Assembly: GCA_036822015.1 (NCBI GenBank) | Contig: DAISIL010000054.1 | Location: 1 to 21,890 of the forward strand | Direction: 5' to 3' | Length of the DNA: 21,890 nt | DNA from: DAISIL01 sp036822015 | GTDB lineage: Bacteria; Bacteroidota; Bacteroidia; Cytophagales; Bernardetiaceae | Part shown: positions 13,901 through 21,425 of the stretch, piece by piece | Layout of the letters: each line of letters opens with the position of its first letter | Position numbering within the stretch: the first letter of the stretch is position 1 | Program-made: the position numbers and the translations under genes | The notes under the pieces: model-generated | What the model was told of the DNA's origin: nothing | Database searches by the model: none | What the model saw: the letters and a program-made list of their open reading frames with translations, nothing else

Positions 13901-15163
13901 TCCTTCTCTGGACGAAAACCGAAGGTATTTAGCTTTTAGGATATGTATGCTATCGGGGAGTTGTAACTCATAATCATCAAAAATTATTTCAAAATGATCT
14001 AAAAAGAAATGTTTTTTTCTTTTTTGATAGGTTGCTGAATCTAATAAAAAATTATCCAAAGAAAGTGTAATGCCATTGAAGCGAAAAGGATAAACAGCAT
14101 CCGTAGAGCGCAAGCTAAACGAGGAACTGTCTAGTTGAATCTGATGCACATGAATCTGTTTGAAGTATTGATTGATGCGCTGAAAAAGCCCATCGCTACC
14201 CTCAAAAGTAAAATCTGGAAGATGAAGACCAGCTAAACTAAAAATGCGTGTTTGGGGTGCTTGCAAGATGATTTGTTTGATTTGCAGCACTTGATCGAAA
14301 TAAGCCTTCTGAAAATCAATGTTTTGTATCTCCAAGCTGGGCAACTTTATTTCATAGCCCTCCTCGTTGAGCGATCGGATGTACAAGCCCTCCAGCAGCC
14401 CATGCTGTCCAGCAGTAGAGAGCCGTAGGCGATCAAAAGAAAAGCGATAGGGGAAATCAGGAACCTCAAAGGCGTTATGGGCAATATCTATGGAGAGATC
14501 AGCTATCCGAAAAGGTCTATTTTCTTGCTCCGTTTGCTGATCTATTTCAAAGGATGAGGCTTTCAAAGAAATATTTTGAAAATCATATTTTTCTTGGCTT
14601 TTATCACTTGTATGCTCGATTTCCCAGCGAGAATCCTGAACGTAAAACTTTTCTATACCAAAAAAGTCCAGGCGATCAGAAATTAGAAAAAACAAGTTAG
14701 AAATCTCAAAGGGAGATTCGTCTGTTTCTTTCATATCCTCCTGACTGTATATCCGCACGTGTGGGCGATCAATCGTAACTTCTTTGAGCAACAGCCGCCC
14801 ACCTCCCAGAAACACACGCCAAAGCCCCACACCTTTTACCCGAACTTCGGGCAGGCTGACCTGATAAACTTTGTTGTTGGTTTGCCAGCGTTGGGTACGG
14901 GCATCAAAGTAATATACCGAGTCCGGGATAAGTTCTACATTCTTGATTTCCAATGAACTACCAATAAAATTGAGCCTGAGCTCTTCGTAGCTTAATCGGT
15001 ACAACTGCTCACTCTTGATACGGACAATTTCCCGCAGGACTACGCCTACGAGCTGATCGGAGTATATGCTAAAAAAAACCTGTAACGCACTCAACAACCC
15101 GAGAAAGACGGCCAATCCTACCAGACTTAATCGCCATTGTTTTATTTTTAAAAAATCTTTCAT
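10928..15163 (-). CDS. Giant AsmA/TamB-like (repeating β-groove) protein
   Basis: A 1411-residue protein with one N-terminal membrane anchor (residues ~12-32, LSLVGLAVFLGLLSALQVFF), the rest predicted periplasmic. It is built of alternating β-strands of the kind LRLNFIGSSLEIKNVEL and LLLKEVTIDRPHVRIYS, repeated to the end, where VELLLSVVANALVRNR-like and MDLNYQKLKVKLLNRK segments match the closing region of AsmA/DUF748 proteins. This family is thought to form a hydrophobic groove moving phospholipid between inner and outer membranes. The sequence is diverged, so the exact subfamily is uncertain. It is the second gene of an operon, starting 3 bases after the DUF389 stop. Many codons are A/T-rich compared with ald nearby. 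Its stop lies inside the MscS gene on the other strand. Confidence 0.75.
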   Translation of the reverse strand: MKDFLKIKQWRLSLVGLAVFLGLLSALQVFFSIYSDQLVGVVLREIVRIKSEQLYRLSYEELRLNFIGSSLEIKNVELIPDSVYYFDARTQRWQTNNKVYQVSLPEVRVKGVGLWRVFLGGGRLLLKEVTIDRPHVRIYSQEDMKETDESPFEISNLFFLISDRLDFFGIEKFYVQDSRWEIEHTSDKSQEKYDFQNISLKASSFEIDQQTEQENRPFRIADLSIDIAHNAFEVPDFPYRFSFDRLRLSTAGQHGLLEGLYIRSLNEEGYEIKLPSLEIQNIDFQKAYFDQVLQIKQIILQAPQTRIFSLAGLHLPDFTFEGSDGLFQRINQYFKQIHVHQIQLDSSSFSLRSTDAVYPFRFNGITLSLDNFLLDSATYQKRKKHFFLDHFEIIFDDYELQLPDSIHILKAKYLRFSSREGGIQADSLRIFPHPEKQAHAQLDLLFRHLELKDIDTWQAYLEQRLNGGTLRLNGGKIKVFAKSNNKKNKRYVEEIKEFLISKNVNIFFDTIRTQRLSLHVSYPDANQDIFLDKVSLRLHRLQIRQQYLSATYAHLTGDGFSLPDRRQIHRLTGENFILSSGSKILEINTLKLMPIFPMIQLARLDSIPENPIHDLQIKRIALEGFDFLEMLRSQKLRADRLLVVAPAMSVFRHEASKLKIEKNKIWQRLLLENDLLTEIKLSKIELTDGSFSLVHFNRDYGLRQRLGVQEVRLWATDFRIDSLTRDQAYLFFQSDSLRLSLKDYLFYLPDEQHILEAESLVLMSDQGMGHIESLRLRPLRQGKNHSTYQVEIPHLYLKGLNIKKWLFFRELELDTLKIPNPYVSLHFLNTNKDTLSSSFSEKVKLGSLYELVQSSLQKLVVHHALVDSLQFDWRSERAGRLNTFYADRVRLEVDHFLLDKAAKMTNDRILYADDIRVWVACYEQLLPDSTHQLTWHDGYFSSKSKQVQVKNIEVYSRNTDNFYFRSPLLYFRGLRLRDAYTQEALVLDTIIVDTPVWRQYWGKGQRDFSWDSLDRIYDHLKPFFGRYAIAHLLVRQADMDFKFPKEKKINKFFPLQNVTLHMQDFALPMTYPKKLFFSELISLQLPAYVFPLTDTSYQLTSGAIVLRSSDRSVLVRDLHWTPKIPPAAYMSAQAYQTDWVRASMDTLVMTGLDWRYLFTAGGLRVRSASVYGGGIEAFRDKRLPEAIGAYRPMPQQYLDKIPFPFAMDTLHLRGLRVSYSEHPEKGEQSGEIYFDPLDAELYGLSNHPTDSLLSCLIRADLMGEARLHARLYFDLLDSLHGYQLSGTMDSLDMRSLNELLIPLAALRINKGFIKHFHFQITANDSQAEGIMDLNYQKLKVKLLNRKNNTAGVSELLLSVVANALVRNRNPGPLAHKKIGQVKLERDQEKSIFNYWAKIFLDGIKSSIGLPR

Positions 15164-15166
15164 TTT

Positions 15167-16714
15167 TTAGTCATAGCGCACAATTCTGATGTGCGCATCG
15201 GGTAACTTGAGAGAGAGCCATCGGCTGAGCCTACCTTCGCTTTCCTGTCGCAACCACCGGCTTTTGTTCAGGCGGTTATCCCAACGGACGGCTACGAGAT
15301 AGGCCACTGTATCACTTTCAAAATCAGTGGCTTTGGCACGTGCAATGGCTAGTTCTTCCAACTCGGGATAGATCGCTTTTGCTTCCAGGGTGAGGTTACG
15401 GAACGGGATAGAATCGCCGCGTAAGTGATGCAGTTCCTCCTCGAGCTTTTGTATCCGTGCGTCTTTTTGAGACAGGATCACTTCTTTCTCTTCGTGTTTT
15501 CTGAACTCTCGGCGCAGACGGATATCCATTTCTTCAAATATTTGCCGCTTAGCTCTCGTGATGAGTTCTTCTTCAAGCCCTTCGGGCTTATCGCTCTGAA
15601 TCAGTTCAATGGAGCAAGAATCATACCCCTTAAAACCGAGCTGATGGGGGATACCCAAAAACAACCCATGCAACATCCGGTTCATCCTTGCCTCCAGTTT
15701 TCTGAGAGAATCCTGGTCGATGTAACTCCCCTCCCGAAAGCTCAAAATTTTGAGGCGATATACCTCCGGATCGCTGGGAATGGGGCGATACGCCCAATTT
15801 AGGCTCGTTGGGTCATTGACCTCCTCGTTGAAGTGATCTCGGATGAAAGACCGTATCTGCGATTCAAAGTTGTGCTGATGGATTTGTTTTATCAAAAAAA
15901 ACATACTCGGCGAAACGATCAAGAACAATAGCGTATAAACCAACGCCCGATTGAAGCGATTAAAACCCAGAGAACCTGCTACTTGTGGAAATTTCAAAAA
16001 ACGGACAATCAGAAAGGTAGAAATGCTAATAAAAATGACGTTAATAAAAAACAAATAAAAAGCACCGCCAAAAATATCCCAGCGTCCGGTAGCCAAACCA
16101 AAAGCCGACGTACACAGCGGCGGCATCAAGGCTGTCGCAATGGCGACCCCAGGTATGGCATTACTTTTTTCCATCCGCGAGCCGGCGATGATACCTGCCA
16201 GCCCCCCAAAAAAAGCCACAAAAACATCCAGCAGCGTGGGTTCGGTACGCGCCAGCATCTCATCGGTGGGCTGACCAAAAGGGGTGATCCAAAAGTAAAT
16301 CACAGCCGTTAGCATACTGACCGCGATAGCAATACCAAAGTTACGCAAGGACTTAATGAGCGTCTCGCGGTCATTGATCCCGAACGAAAGCCCGATGCCG
16401 AGGATGGGCGACATGAGCGGCGAGATCAACATGGCACCGATAATGACGGCTGGTGAATTGACATCTAAGCCGATACTGGCAATCATAATCGAGCAAATCA
16501 ATATCCAGAGATTGGAGCCGCGCAGGACAATTCCGCTTTTGATGTCCTCTATCGTCCCGACGATGTCCGTGTCGTCGGCCAGGTGGGCCAGGCGAAAAAG
16601 CACGATCCGAACATAAGCAATCGTCTGGGCCCAAACCTCTATGGGTGAACGGATAAGGTCGAAAGGCTGTGCTTTCTCTTTTGAGTTATCGGACTTATGA
16701 TCCAAAGGTTGCAT
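15167..16714 (-). CDS. DUF389 family membrane protein
   Basis: A 515-residue multi-pass inner-membrane protein. DUF389 core spans ~65-240 with the diagnostic VIIGAMLISPLMSPILGIG (90-108), AFFGGLAGIIAGSRMEKSNA (168-187) and IPGVAIATALMPPLC (187-201). About seven hydrophobic segments lie between 66 and 276. After these comes a long soluble part (~280-515), including a charged coiled coil (384-433, EELITRAKRQIFEEMDIRLR, IQKLEEELHHL). That exceeds the plain family core and suggests a periplasmic or cytoplasmic partner. Function unknown; no solute can be named. First gene of an operon with the AsmA-like gene (3-base gap). Confidence 0.92.
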   Translation of the reverse strand: MQPLDHKSDNSKEKAQPFDLIRSPIEVWAQTIAYVRIVLFRLAHLADDTDIVGTIEDIKSGIVLRGSNLWILICSIMIASIGLDVNSPAVIIGAMLISPLMSPILGIGLSFGINDRETLIKSLRNFGIAIAVSMLTAVIYFWITPFGQPTDEMLARTEPTLLDVFVAFFGGLAGIIAGSRMEKSNAIPGVAIATALMPPLCTSAFGLATGRWDIFGGAFYLFFINVIFISISTFLIVRFLKFPQVAGSLGFNRFNRALVYTLLFLIVSPSMFFLIKQIHQHNFESQIRSFIRDHFNEEVNDPTSLNWAYRPIPSDPEVYRLKILSFREGSYIDQDSLRKLEARMNRMLHGLFLGIPHQLGFKGYDSCSIELIQSDKPEGLEEELITRAKRQIFEEMDIRLRREFRKHEEKEVILSQKDARIQKLEEELHHLRGDSIPFRNLTLEAKAIYPELEELAIARAKATDFESDTVAYLVAVRWDNRLNKSRWLRQESEGRLSRWLSLKLPDAHIRIVRYD

Positions 16715-16770
16715 AGTTTTTGAATCTTTGTAAGGAGGCTAAACAATCAGAAAGATAAACAATTTGCGAT
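16715..16770. promoter_or_regulatory. Divergent promoter region between DUF389 and HAD genes
   Basis: 56-base spacer. On the minus strand TATCTTTC (16750-16757) is one base off the -7 consensus and lies 23 bases from a TTTG at 16781-16784, which would drive DUF389. On the plus strand AATCTTTG (16723-16730) is a one-off -7 box for the HAD gene. Neither is a full match. Confidence 0.35.
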
Positions 16771-17400
16771 ATGATCCAACCAAACTTTGAGGCAATTATT
16801 TTTGATTTTGGTGGCGTAGTCATCAACCTGGATTACCGGCGGACGGTCAATGCCTTGAGTGCCTTGCGTCAAGCAGGGCTTCCCCCCCTAGACTACCGCA
16901 AACGCACCGATCTGGTATTCTTTGATTTGCACGAAACCGGAAAAATATCCGATACTGAGTTTAGGGATCAACTCCGCCAACAAATGCACCTGATCGGCGA
17001 TGACCAAACCCTAGACAAAGCCTGGAATGCCATGATCCTTGACTTACCAGACGATCGCCTAGACCTCCTCGAGCAGCTCAAACAGGCAGGTAAACGCATC
17101 TTCTTGTTGAGCAATACCAACGCCATTCACGAACGCTACTTCAAAACCCAACTCAAAGCCAGCAAGCAATACGAAAGGTTTGAAAATGCCTTTGAAAAAA
17201 TTTACTATTCGCACCACTTACAACTCCGAAAGCCACACGTTGAAATATTTCAATATGTCATCGAAGAGCAGCAACTCAATCCAGACAATACGCTTTTTAT
17301 CGACGACACCCTAGAGCATGTACGGGGAGCCAAAAAAGCCGGACTGCACGCCCAGCACCTCCGCTACGGACAGGAAACGATACATGATCTCTTACGATAA
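16771..17400 (+). CDS. HAD-superfamily hydrolase (HAD-IA, YihX-like)
   Basis: A 209-residue cytoplasmic phosphatase of the HAD-IA group. Motif I is FDFGGVVINLD (11-21) with nucleophile D12; the second Asp is replaced by Gly, as in the YihX/epoxide-hydrolase N-terminal branch. Motif II is S114 (LLSNTN), motif III K154 (LRKPHVEIF), motif IV D178-D179 (LFIDDTLEHVRGAKKAGL). A helical cap lies between motifs I and II. YihX acts on α-glucose-1-phosphate, but the substrate here cannot be assigned. Monocistronic, followed at once by a strong terminator. Confidence 0.92.
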   Translation: MIQPNFEAIIFDFGGVVINLDYRRTVNALSALRQAGLPPLDYRKRTDLVFFDLHETGKISDTEFRDQLRQQMHLIGDDQTLDKAWNAMILDLPDDRLDLLEQLKQAGKRIFLLSNTNAIHERYFKTQLKASKQYERFENAFEKIYYSHHLQLRKPHVEIFQYVIEEQQLNPDNTLFIDDTLEHVRGAKKAGLHAQHLRYGQETIHDLLR

Positions 17401-17407
17401 ATCCAAC

Positions 17408-17443
17408 AAAAAAGCACCCCTGGCTAGCCAGGGGTGCTTTTTT
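17408..17443. terminator. Perfect 36-bp palindromic terminator
   Basis: Six A's, the arm GCACCCCTGG, CTAG at the centre, the complementary arm CCAGGGGTGC and six T's: an exact palindrome with a 16-bp stem and CTAG loop. It ends the HAD transcript 8 bases after the stop codon and isolates the surface-protein gene downstream. Confidence 0.95.
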
Positions 17444-17517
17444 GTTTTATGGCATTTCTACCGAGTTCCTTAAATTCCTGCTGTGCCTGACAAAGCAGTT
17501 TTTTCCTTTTTTTTCCG

Positions 17518-17525
17518 TACTTTTG
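17518..17525 (+). promoter_or_regulatory. -7 box (TACTTTTG) for the surface protein gene
   Basis: Exact TAnnTTTG, 24 bases before the ATG at 17550. A T-run precedes it without a clear TTTG at -33. It supports 17550 as the start over the ATG at 17442, which lies in the terminator. Confidence 0.55.
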
Positions 17526-17549
17526 ATCGGCATTAGTAGATATGATTGG

Positions 17550-20297
17550 ATGAAGATACCCTATGTTTTTTTGATGATTTTTGGGTTTGTCCTGATGAGC
17601 TATCGGGCGATGGCTACCCATGTACGGGCAGGAGACCTGGTAGCCGAGCGCATCTCAACGACCGCGCTCACGTATAAGTTCACGGTTACGATCTATACCG
17701 ACGACGACGGGGTAGAGCCGGATAGCGAGATTTTATTTGACTTCGGGACAGGTGAGCAAGATCAGGCTTTCTTTCCGCGTATCTTTTTTGAACCCGTCGG
17801 CAACCGCACCACACGCAATATCTACGAAGCCGTCTTTACCTTCCCAGGGGCAGGGGAGTACGAGGTAGGAATCATCATCCGAAACCGCAACCCAGGCATC
17901 AACAACATCCCGGGATCGGTAAATGTGCCGTTTTATATCGAATCAACGTTCTTGATTTCTCCTTTTTTGGGATTGAACCGCTCGCCAGTGTTACTAGTAC
18001 CGCCCATCGACCAGGCAGCCCGAGGGCGTATCTTCATTCATAACCCAGGTGCTTTTGATGCCGACGGAGATAGCCTTGCCTATGTGTTCGCGAATCCCAA
18101 GCGCAGCAAAGGCAACGACGTGGATGGTTTCTCCGACCCGGACGACCCTATCTTTGGTGGAACAAACCTCAATGGCGGGCCAGCAACAATCACCCTGGAT
18201 TCCATTACGGGTGATCTGGTCTGGGATACCCCAGGACTGATCGGGGAGTACAACGTTGCTTTTATTGTTCAGGAGTGGCGCGATGGCGTTTTGATTGGGC
18301 AAGTGAATAGGGATATGCAGATCATCGTCCGTGATAACCCCAACAATCCCCCCCAACTCAACAGCAAAGATACCTGTTTCACTGCCGGAACGGATTACAG
18401 AGCCACCGTCAGGGCAGTAGATCCGGATGGGGATTTTGTCAGGCTTTCTACGTTTAGTGGTCTCTATGCCGACCCAGGTGGGCTTACCGTACCACCGAGT
18501 AACTACGCCACTTTTACGCTTCGCAACATCCAGCCACCCAACGGGCAAGAAGAAGCCATCTTCCGTTGGCAAACCGTCTGTGAGGATGTCCAGCGTGCGC
18601 CCTACACGGCTACCTTCAAAGCCGAAGATACTCCCGTACCAGAGCGCGACCGCCTGGCCGACCTCCAAACCTGGCGACTGCGCGTCGTGGGACCAGCCCC
18701 CGATACACTCATCGCCGAAGTCGATTCGCTCAATGCCTCTGTTCGTCTAAGCTGGCTTTCCTACATTTGCCCCAACGCTGATCGCATGACCATCTGGCGG
18801 CGGCGCGGGTCTTTCGACTTTGAGCCAGGCCCTTGCCAAACCGGATTGCCCGACTTCACGGGCTATGAGCAGATCGGAGAAGTACCCATTGATTCACTTG
18901 GCTTCCTGGACGAAAACCTTGAGCGGGGACGCACCTACTGCTACCGTATCTTTGCCCGATTCCCCGAGCCAAGAGGTGGCGAAAGTTACACCTCTATCGA
19001 AGTTTGTGTAGCCATCCCCGGGTTAGCACCTTACCTGACCAACGTCAGCGTAGAAACGACCAGCCCCAACACCGGTGAAATTTTTGTGCGATGGGTACGC
19101 CCTACAGGCATCGACTCAACGATTTTTCCGCGTCCGTACACCTATCGCCTCATCCGCGCCGAGGGCTTTGAAGAAGACCGTAACCGAACCCTGCTGCCCC
19201 AGATTTTTGAGGAAAATGATACCACTTTCACCGATACCGGACGAGACACCGAGAACACCGTCTATAACTACCGGATGCAGGTCTATTCGCAAGAAAACCT
19301 CATCGACTCCTCCGCAAGGGCTTCGCGGGTCAGGCTCTTTGCCGACGGACAGCCCAACGCCATCGGGCTTATCTGGCAGGCCATCACGCCCTGGTCTAAC
19401 GTTACGGCGCCTTATCGCTTCCACCGCATCTATCGCAGTGGCCCCGATAACCGCAACAACTTCACGCTCATCGACAGCACCGATGTCCTCCGCAACGGGC
19501 TAGCCTACCTCGACACCGATACCACCCTTCTACCCAAGCGCACTTACTGCTACTACGTCGAAACCGTCGGGCGTTATGAGGGCATCCCCGAACTCCCCGA
19601 GCCGCTCCTAAACAAATCCCAAATCTCTTGTGCCGTCCTACTTGATGTGGAGCCGCCTTGCCCTCCCCTCGATCTTAGCCTGGACTTATCCGATCTCTCC
19701 TGCGATAACATTGACCCTGCTGATCCGTCCGTATGTGCCGATAGCATTTTTGTTAATCGCTTGCGCTGGGCCGTCGAGGATGACCCCGAAAGCGATTGCG
19801 ATGATGACATCGCTGCCTTCAACGTCTATTTTTCCCCCAAGATCGACCAGGAACTCACCTTGCTGGCCACCGTTCCCGTTGCTGCCCCACAATTCGATCA
19901 CGAGCAGGCGTATTCCATCGCGGGTTGCTATGCCATCACGGCCATTGATGCCCAGGGCAACGAAAGCCCATTGAGCAACCAGGTCTGTAACGATAACTGC
20001 CCCAACTATCAGCTACCCAACGTCATCACGCCCAACGGCGATGGCAAAAACGATGTTTTTCGTCCCATCGACTGTCCGCTCTTTGCCGATCAGGTCATCT
20101 TTCGGGTCTTCAATCGTTGGGATAAACTGATCTACGAACAAACCGGTGATGTGTTCATCAACTGGCCCGGCACAGATCAAAACGGCAACGACTTACCTTC
20201 GGGGATGTACTACTACGAAGCCCAGATCAACTTTATCCGCTTAGGCGGCGACGAAAAAGAAACCATCAAGGGATGGATACATTTGTTGAGGGAATAA
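17550..20297 (+). CDS. T9SS-secreted surface protein, CHU_C (gliding motility-associated) C-terminal domain
   Basis: A 915-residue exported protein. Signal peptide MKIPYVFLMIFGFVLMSYRA with likely cleavage after AMA, giving a mature THVRAGDL start typical of large Bacteroidota adhesin-like proteins. The first ~330 residues are cadherin/PKD-like β-domains (GAFDADGDSLAYVF, GEYNVAFIVQEWRDG, VDPDGDFVRLS). From ~380 to 800 come Fn3-like modules (VRLSWLSYICPNA, GRTYCYRIFARFPE, IFVRWVRPTG, KRTYCYYVETVG) with many paired cysteines. The last ~95 residues are a CHU_C / type B T9SS sorting domain: LPNVITPNGDGKNDVF, VFNRWDKLIYEQ, GMYYYEAQI. This sends it across the outer membrane to the surface; motility or adhesion are possible roles. 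The 17442 ATG was rejected because the -7 box and signal peptide both lie after it. Confidence 0.92.
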   Translation: MKIPYVFLMIFGFVLMSYRAMATHVRAGDLVAERISTTALTYKFTVTIYTDDDGVEPDSEILFDFGTGEQDQAFFPRIFFEPVGNRTTRNIYEAVFTFPGAGEYEVGIIIRNRNPGINNIPGSVNVPFYIESTFLISPFLGLNRSPVLLVPPIDQAARGRIFIHNPGAFDADGDSLAYVFANPKRSKGNDVDGFSDPDDPIFGGTNLNGGPATITLDSITGDLVWDTPGLIGEYNVAFIVQEWRDGVLIGQVNRDMQIIVRDNPNNPPQLNSKDTCFTAGTDYRATVRAVDPDGDFVRLSTFSGLYADPGGLTVPPSNYATFTLRNIQPPNGQEEAIFRWQTVCEDVQRAPYTATFKAEDTPVPERDRLADLQTWRLRVVGPAPDTLIAEVDSLNASVRLSWLSYICPNADRMTIWRRRGSFDFEPGPCQTGLPDFTGYEQIGEVPIDSLGFLDENLERGRTYCYRIFARFPEPRGGESYTSIEVCVAIPGLAPYLTNVSVETTSPNTGEIFVRWVRPTGIDSTIFPRPYTYRLIRAEGFEEDRNRTLLPQIFEENDTTFTDTGRDTENTVYNYRMQVYSQENLIDSSARASRVRLFADGQPNAIGLIWQAITPWSNVTAPYRFHRIYRSGPDNRNNFTLIDSTDVLRNGLAYLDTDTTLLPKRTYCYYVETVGRYEGIPELPEPLLNKSQISCAVLLDVEPPCPPLDLSLDLSDLSCDNIDPADPSVCADSIFVNRLRWAVEDDPESDCDDDIAAFNVYFSPKIDQELTLLATVPVAAPQFDHEQAYSIAGCYAITAIDAQGNESPLSNQVCNDNCPNYQLPNVITPNGDGKNDVFRPIDCPLFADQVIFRVFNRWDKLIYEQTGDVFINWPGTDQNGNDLPSGMYYYEAQINFIRLGGDEKETIKGWIHLLRE

Positions 20298-20353
20298 AGA
20301 TTGGCAAGTTATTTGAAGCCATGCGCAACAACTAACACCACTCATCCTATCCA

Positions 20354-21049
20354 ATGGAACCTATTATAGATGCCCCGCCCTCGCTGATGGCCTGGGACTT
20401 AGTTTGGCAAGGCGGCCTGCCCATGGCCGTGATTGCCGGGATGCTCTTCTGGACGCTCCTGATTATCTTTGAAAAAATCCTAGCTCTTTCGCGTACCCGT
20501 CAAGATACCGAAGCCCTCACGGCGCAGGTTCGCGCTGCCCTCCACGAGAACGCCCCCGACGAAGCCCTCCACATCTGCCAACAAAAAAAAGCCTCGCCTT
20601 TCAATCGGATGCTACAAAAGGGTCTCGAACGCTCGCGCCTCAACAAGGACATCAATGCCATCAAAGCCACCATCGAAGACATCGGCGAACTCGAACTCTT
20701 CAAGCTAGAAAAAAAACTATCCATCCTGGCCACCCTAGCCGGAGCCGCCCCAATGGTAGGTTTCCTGGGAACCGTCCTGGGTATGATCGACGTATTTATG
20801 GGCTTGCACAAACTCGAAGGCTCCATCACGCCGCAGGCACTCTCGGAGGGCATCTATCAGGCTATGGTAACGACTGCTGGTGGCTTATCTGTCGGGATCG
20901 TTGCCTACATCGCCTATAACCTACTCGTCAGTTGGGTGTCCAAGATCGTCTATCAGATGAAACAAATTACCTTCGAGTTCTTGGATATTTTACAAAGTCC
21001 TTCGCCCCAAAAAACGCCCAAGCCCTATGTCGATTCGACCAAAGAATAA
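20354..21049 (+). CDS. exbB: MotA/TolQ/ExbB proton-channel family protein
   Basis: A 231-residue inner-membrane subunit of a TonB/Tol-type motor, which uses the proton gradient to energise outer-membrane transport. Three membrane segments: LPMAVIAGMLFWTLLIIFEKI (~22-42), LATLAGAAPMVGFLGTVLGMIDVF (~126-149) and AMVTTAGGLSVGIVAYIAYNLL (~170-191), the TM2/TM3 pair being the family signature. A cytoplasmic helical stretch separates TM1 and TM2. It overlaps exbD by 23 bases. No clear promoter was found in the 56-base gap after the surface-protein gene, so co-transcription with it is possible. Confidence 0.92.
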   Translation: MEPIIDAPPSLMAWDLVWQGGLPMAVIAGMLFWTLLIIFEKILALSRTRQDTEALTAQVRAALHENAPDEALHICQQKKASPFNRMLQKGLERSRLNKDINAIKATIEDIGELELFKLEKKLSILATLAGAAPMVGFLGTVLGMIDVFMGLHKLEGSITPQALSEGIYQAMVTTAGGLSVGIVAYIAYNLLVSWVSKIVYQMKQITFEFLDILQSPSPQKTPKPYVDSTKE

Positions 21050-21425
21050 GGTAGATGCCATGTTTAGTCTCTCCTCCATGACGGACATCATCTTTCTGCT
21101 CTTGCTGTTCTTCATCCTGACATCCGGCTCCGTTATTCCCTTGAGTTTGCCCATCGACCCGCCCTCAAGCCGCAGTGCCACCAAAGTCATCCCGAAGGTA
21201 CACGTAGGCATCACCAAAGACCTCCAATGCGCCGTCGGTGAGACTCAAGTGCCTTGCCATCAACTAGAATCCGAGATACGCCGCGCCCTTCGCTCCGACG
21301 ATGAGGGTGTCGTGATCTTACATGCCGATAAGAGCGTCCCGATAGAGCGGGTCATCGAAGTCGTCGATATTGCCAACCGCCTGGGGGTCAAGATTTCGGT
21401 AGCCATCCAACCACCCGCCCCATGA
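21027..21425 (+). CDS. exbD: ExbD/TolR-type biopolymer transport protein
   Basis: A 132-residue partner of ExbB. One N-terminal membrane segment (~15-35, LSSMTDIIFLLLLFFILTSG) holds the conserved channel aspartate D20 (MTDI). A periplasmic domain follows (~40-130), with VVILHADKSVPIERVIEVVD and ending in IQPPAP. The family is usually 130-145 residues. Starts 23 bases inside exbB, and its stop overlaps the next ATG (ATGA), so all three are coupled. Confidence 0.92.
   Translation: MSIRPKNKVDAMFSLSSMTDIIFLLLLFFILTSGSVIPLSLPIDPPSSRSATKVIPKVHVGITKDLQCAVGETQVPCHQLESEIRRALRSDDEGVVILHADKSVPIERVIEVVDIANRLGVKISVAIQPPAP

Noticed and set aside
17442..17549. N-terminal extension of the surface protein
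   Set aside because: Would start inside the terminator and before the -7 box, and would bury the signal peptide.
17994..18668. 224-residue minus-strand open frame
   Set aside because: Antisense to the clear β-domain coding of the T9SS surface protein; a by-product of GC-skewed codons.
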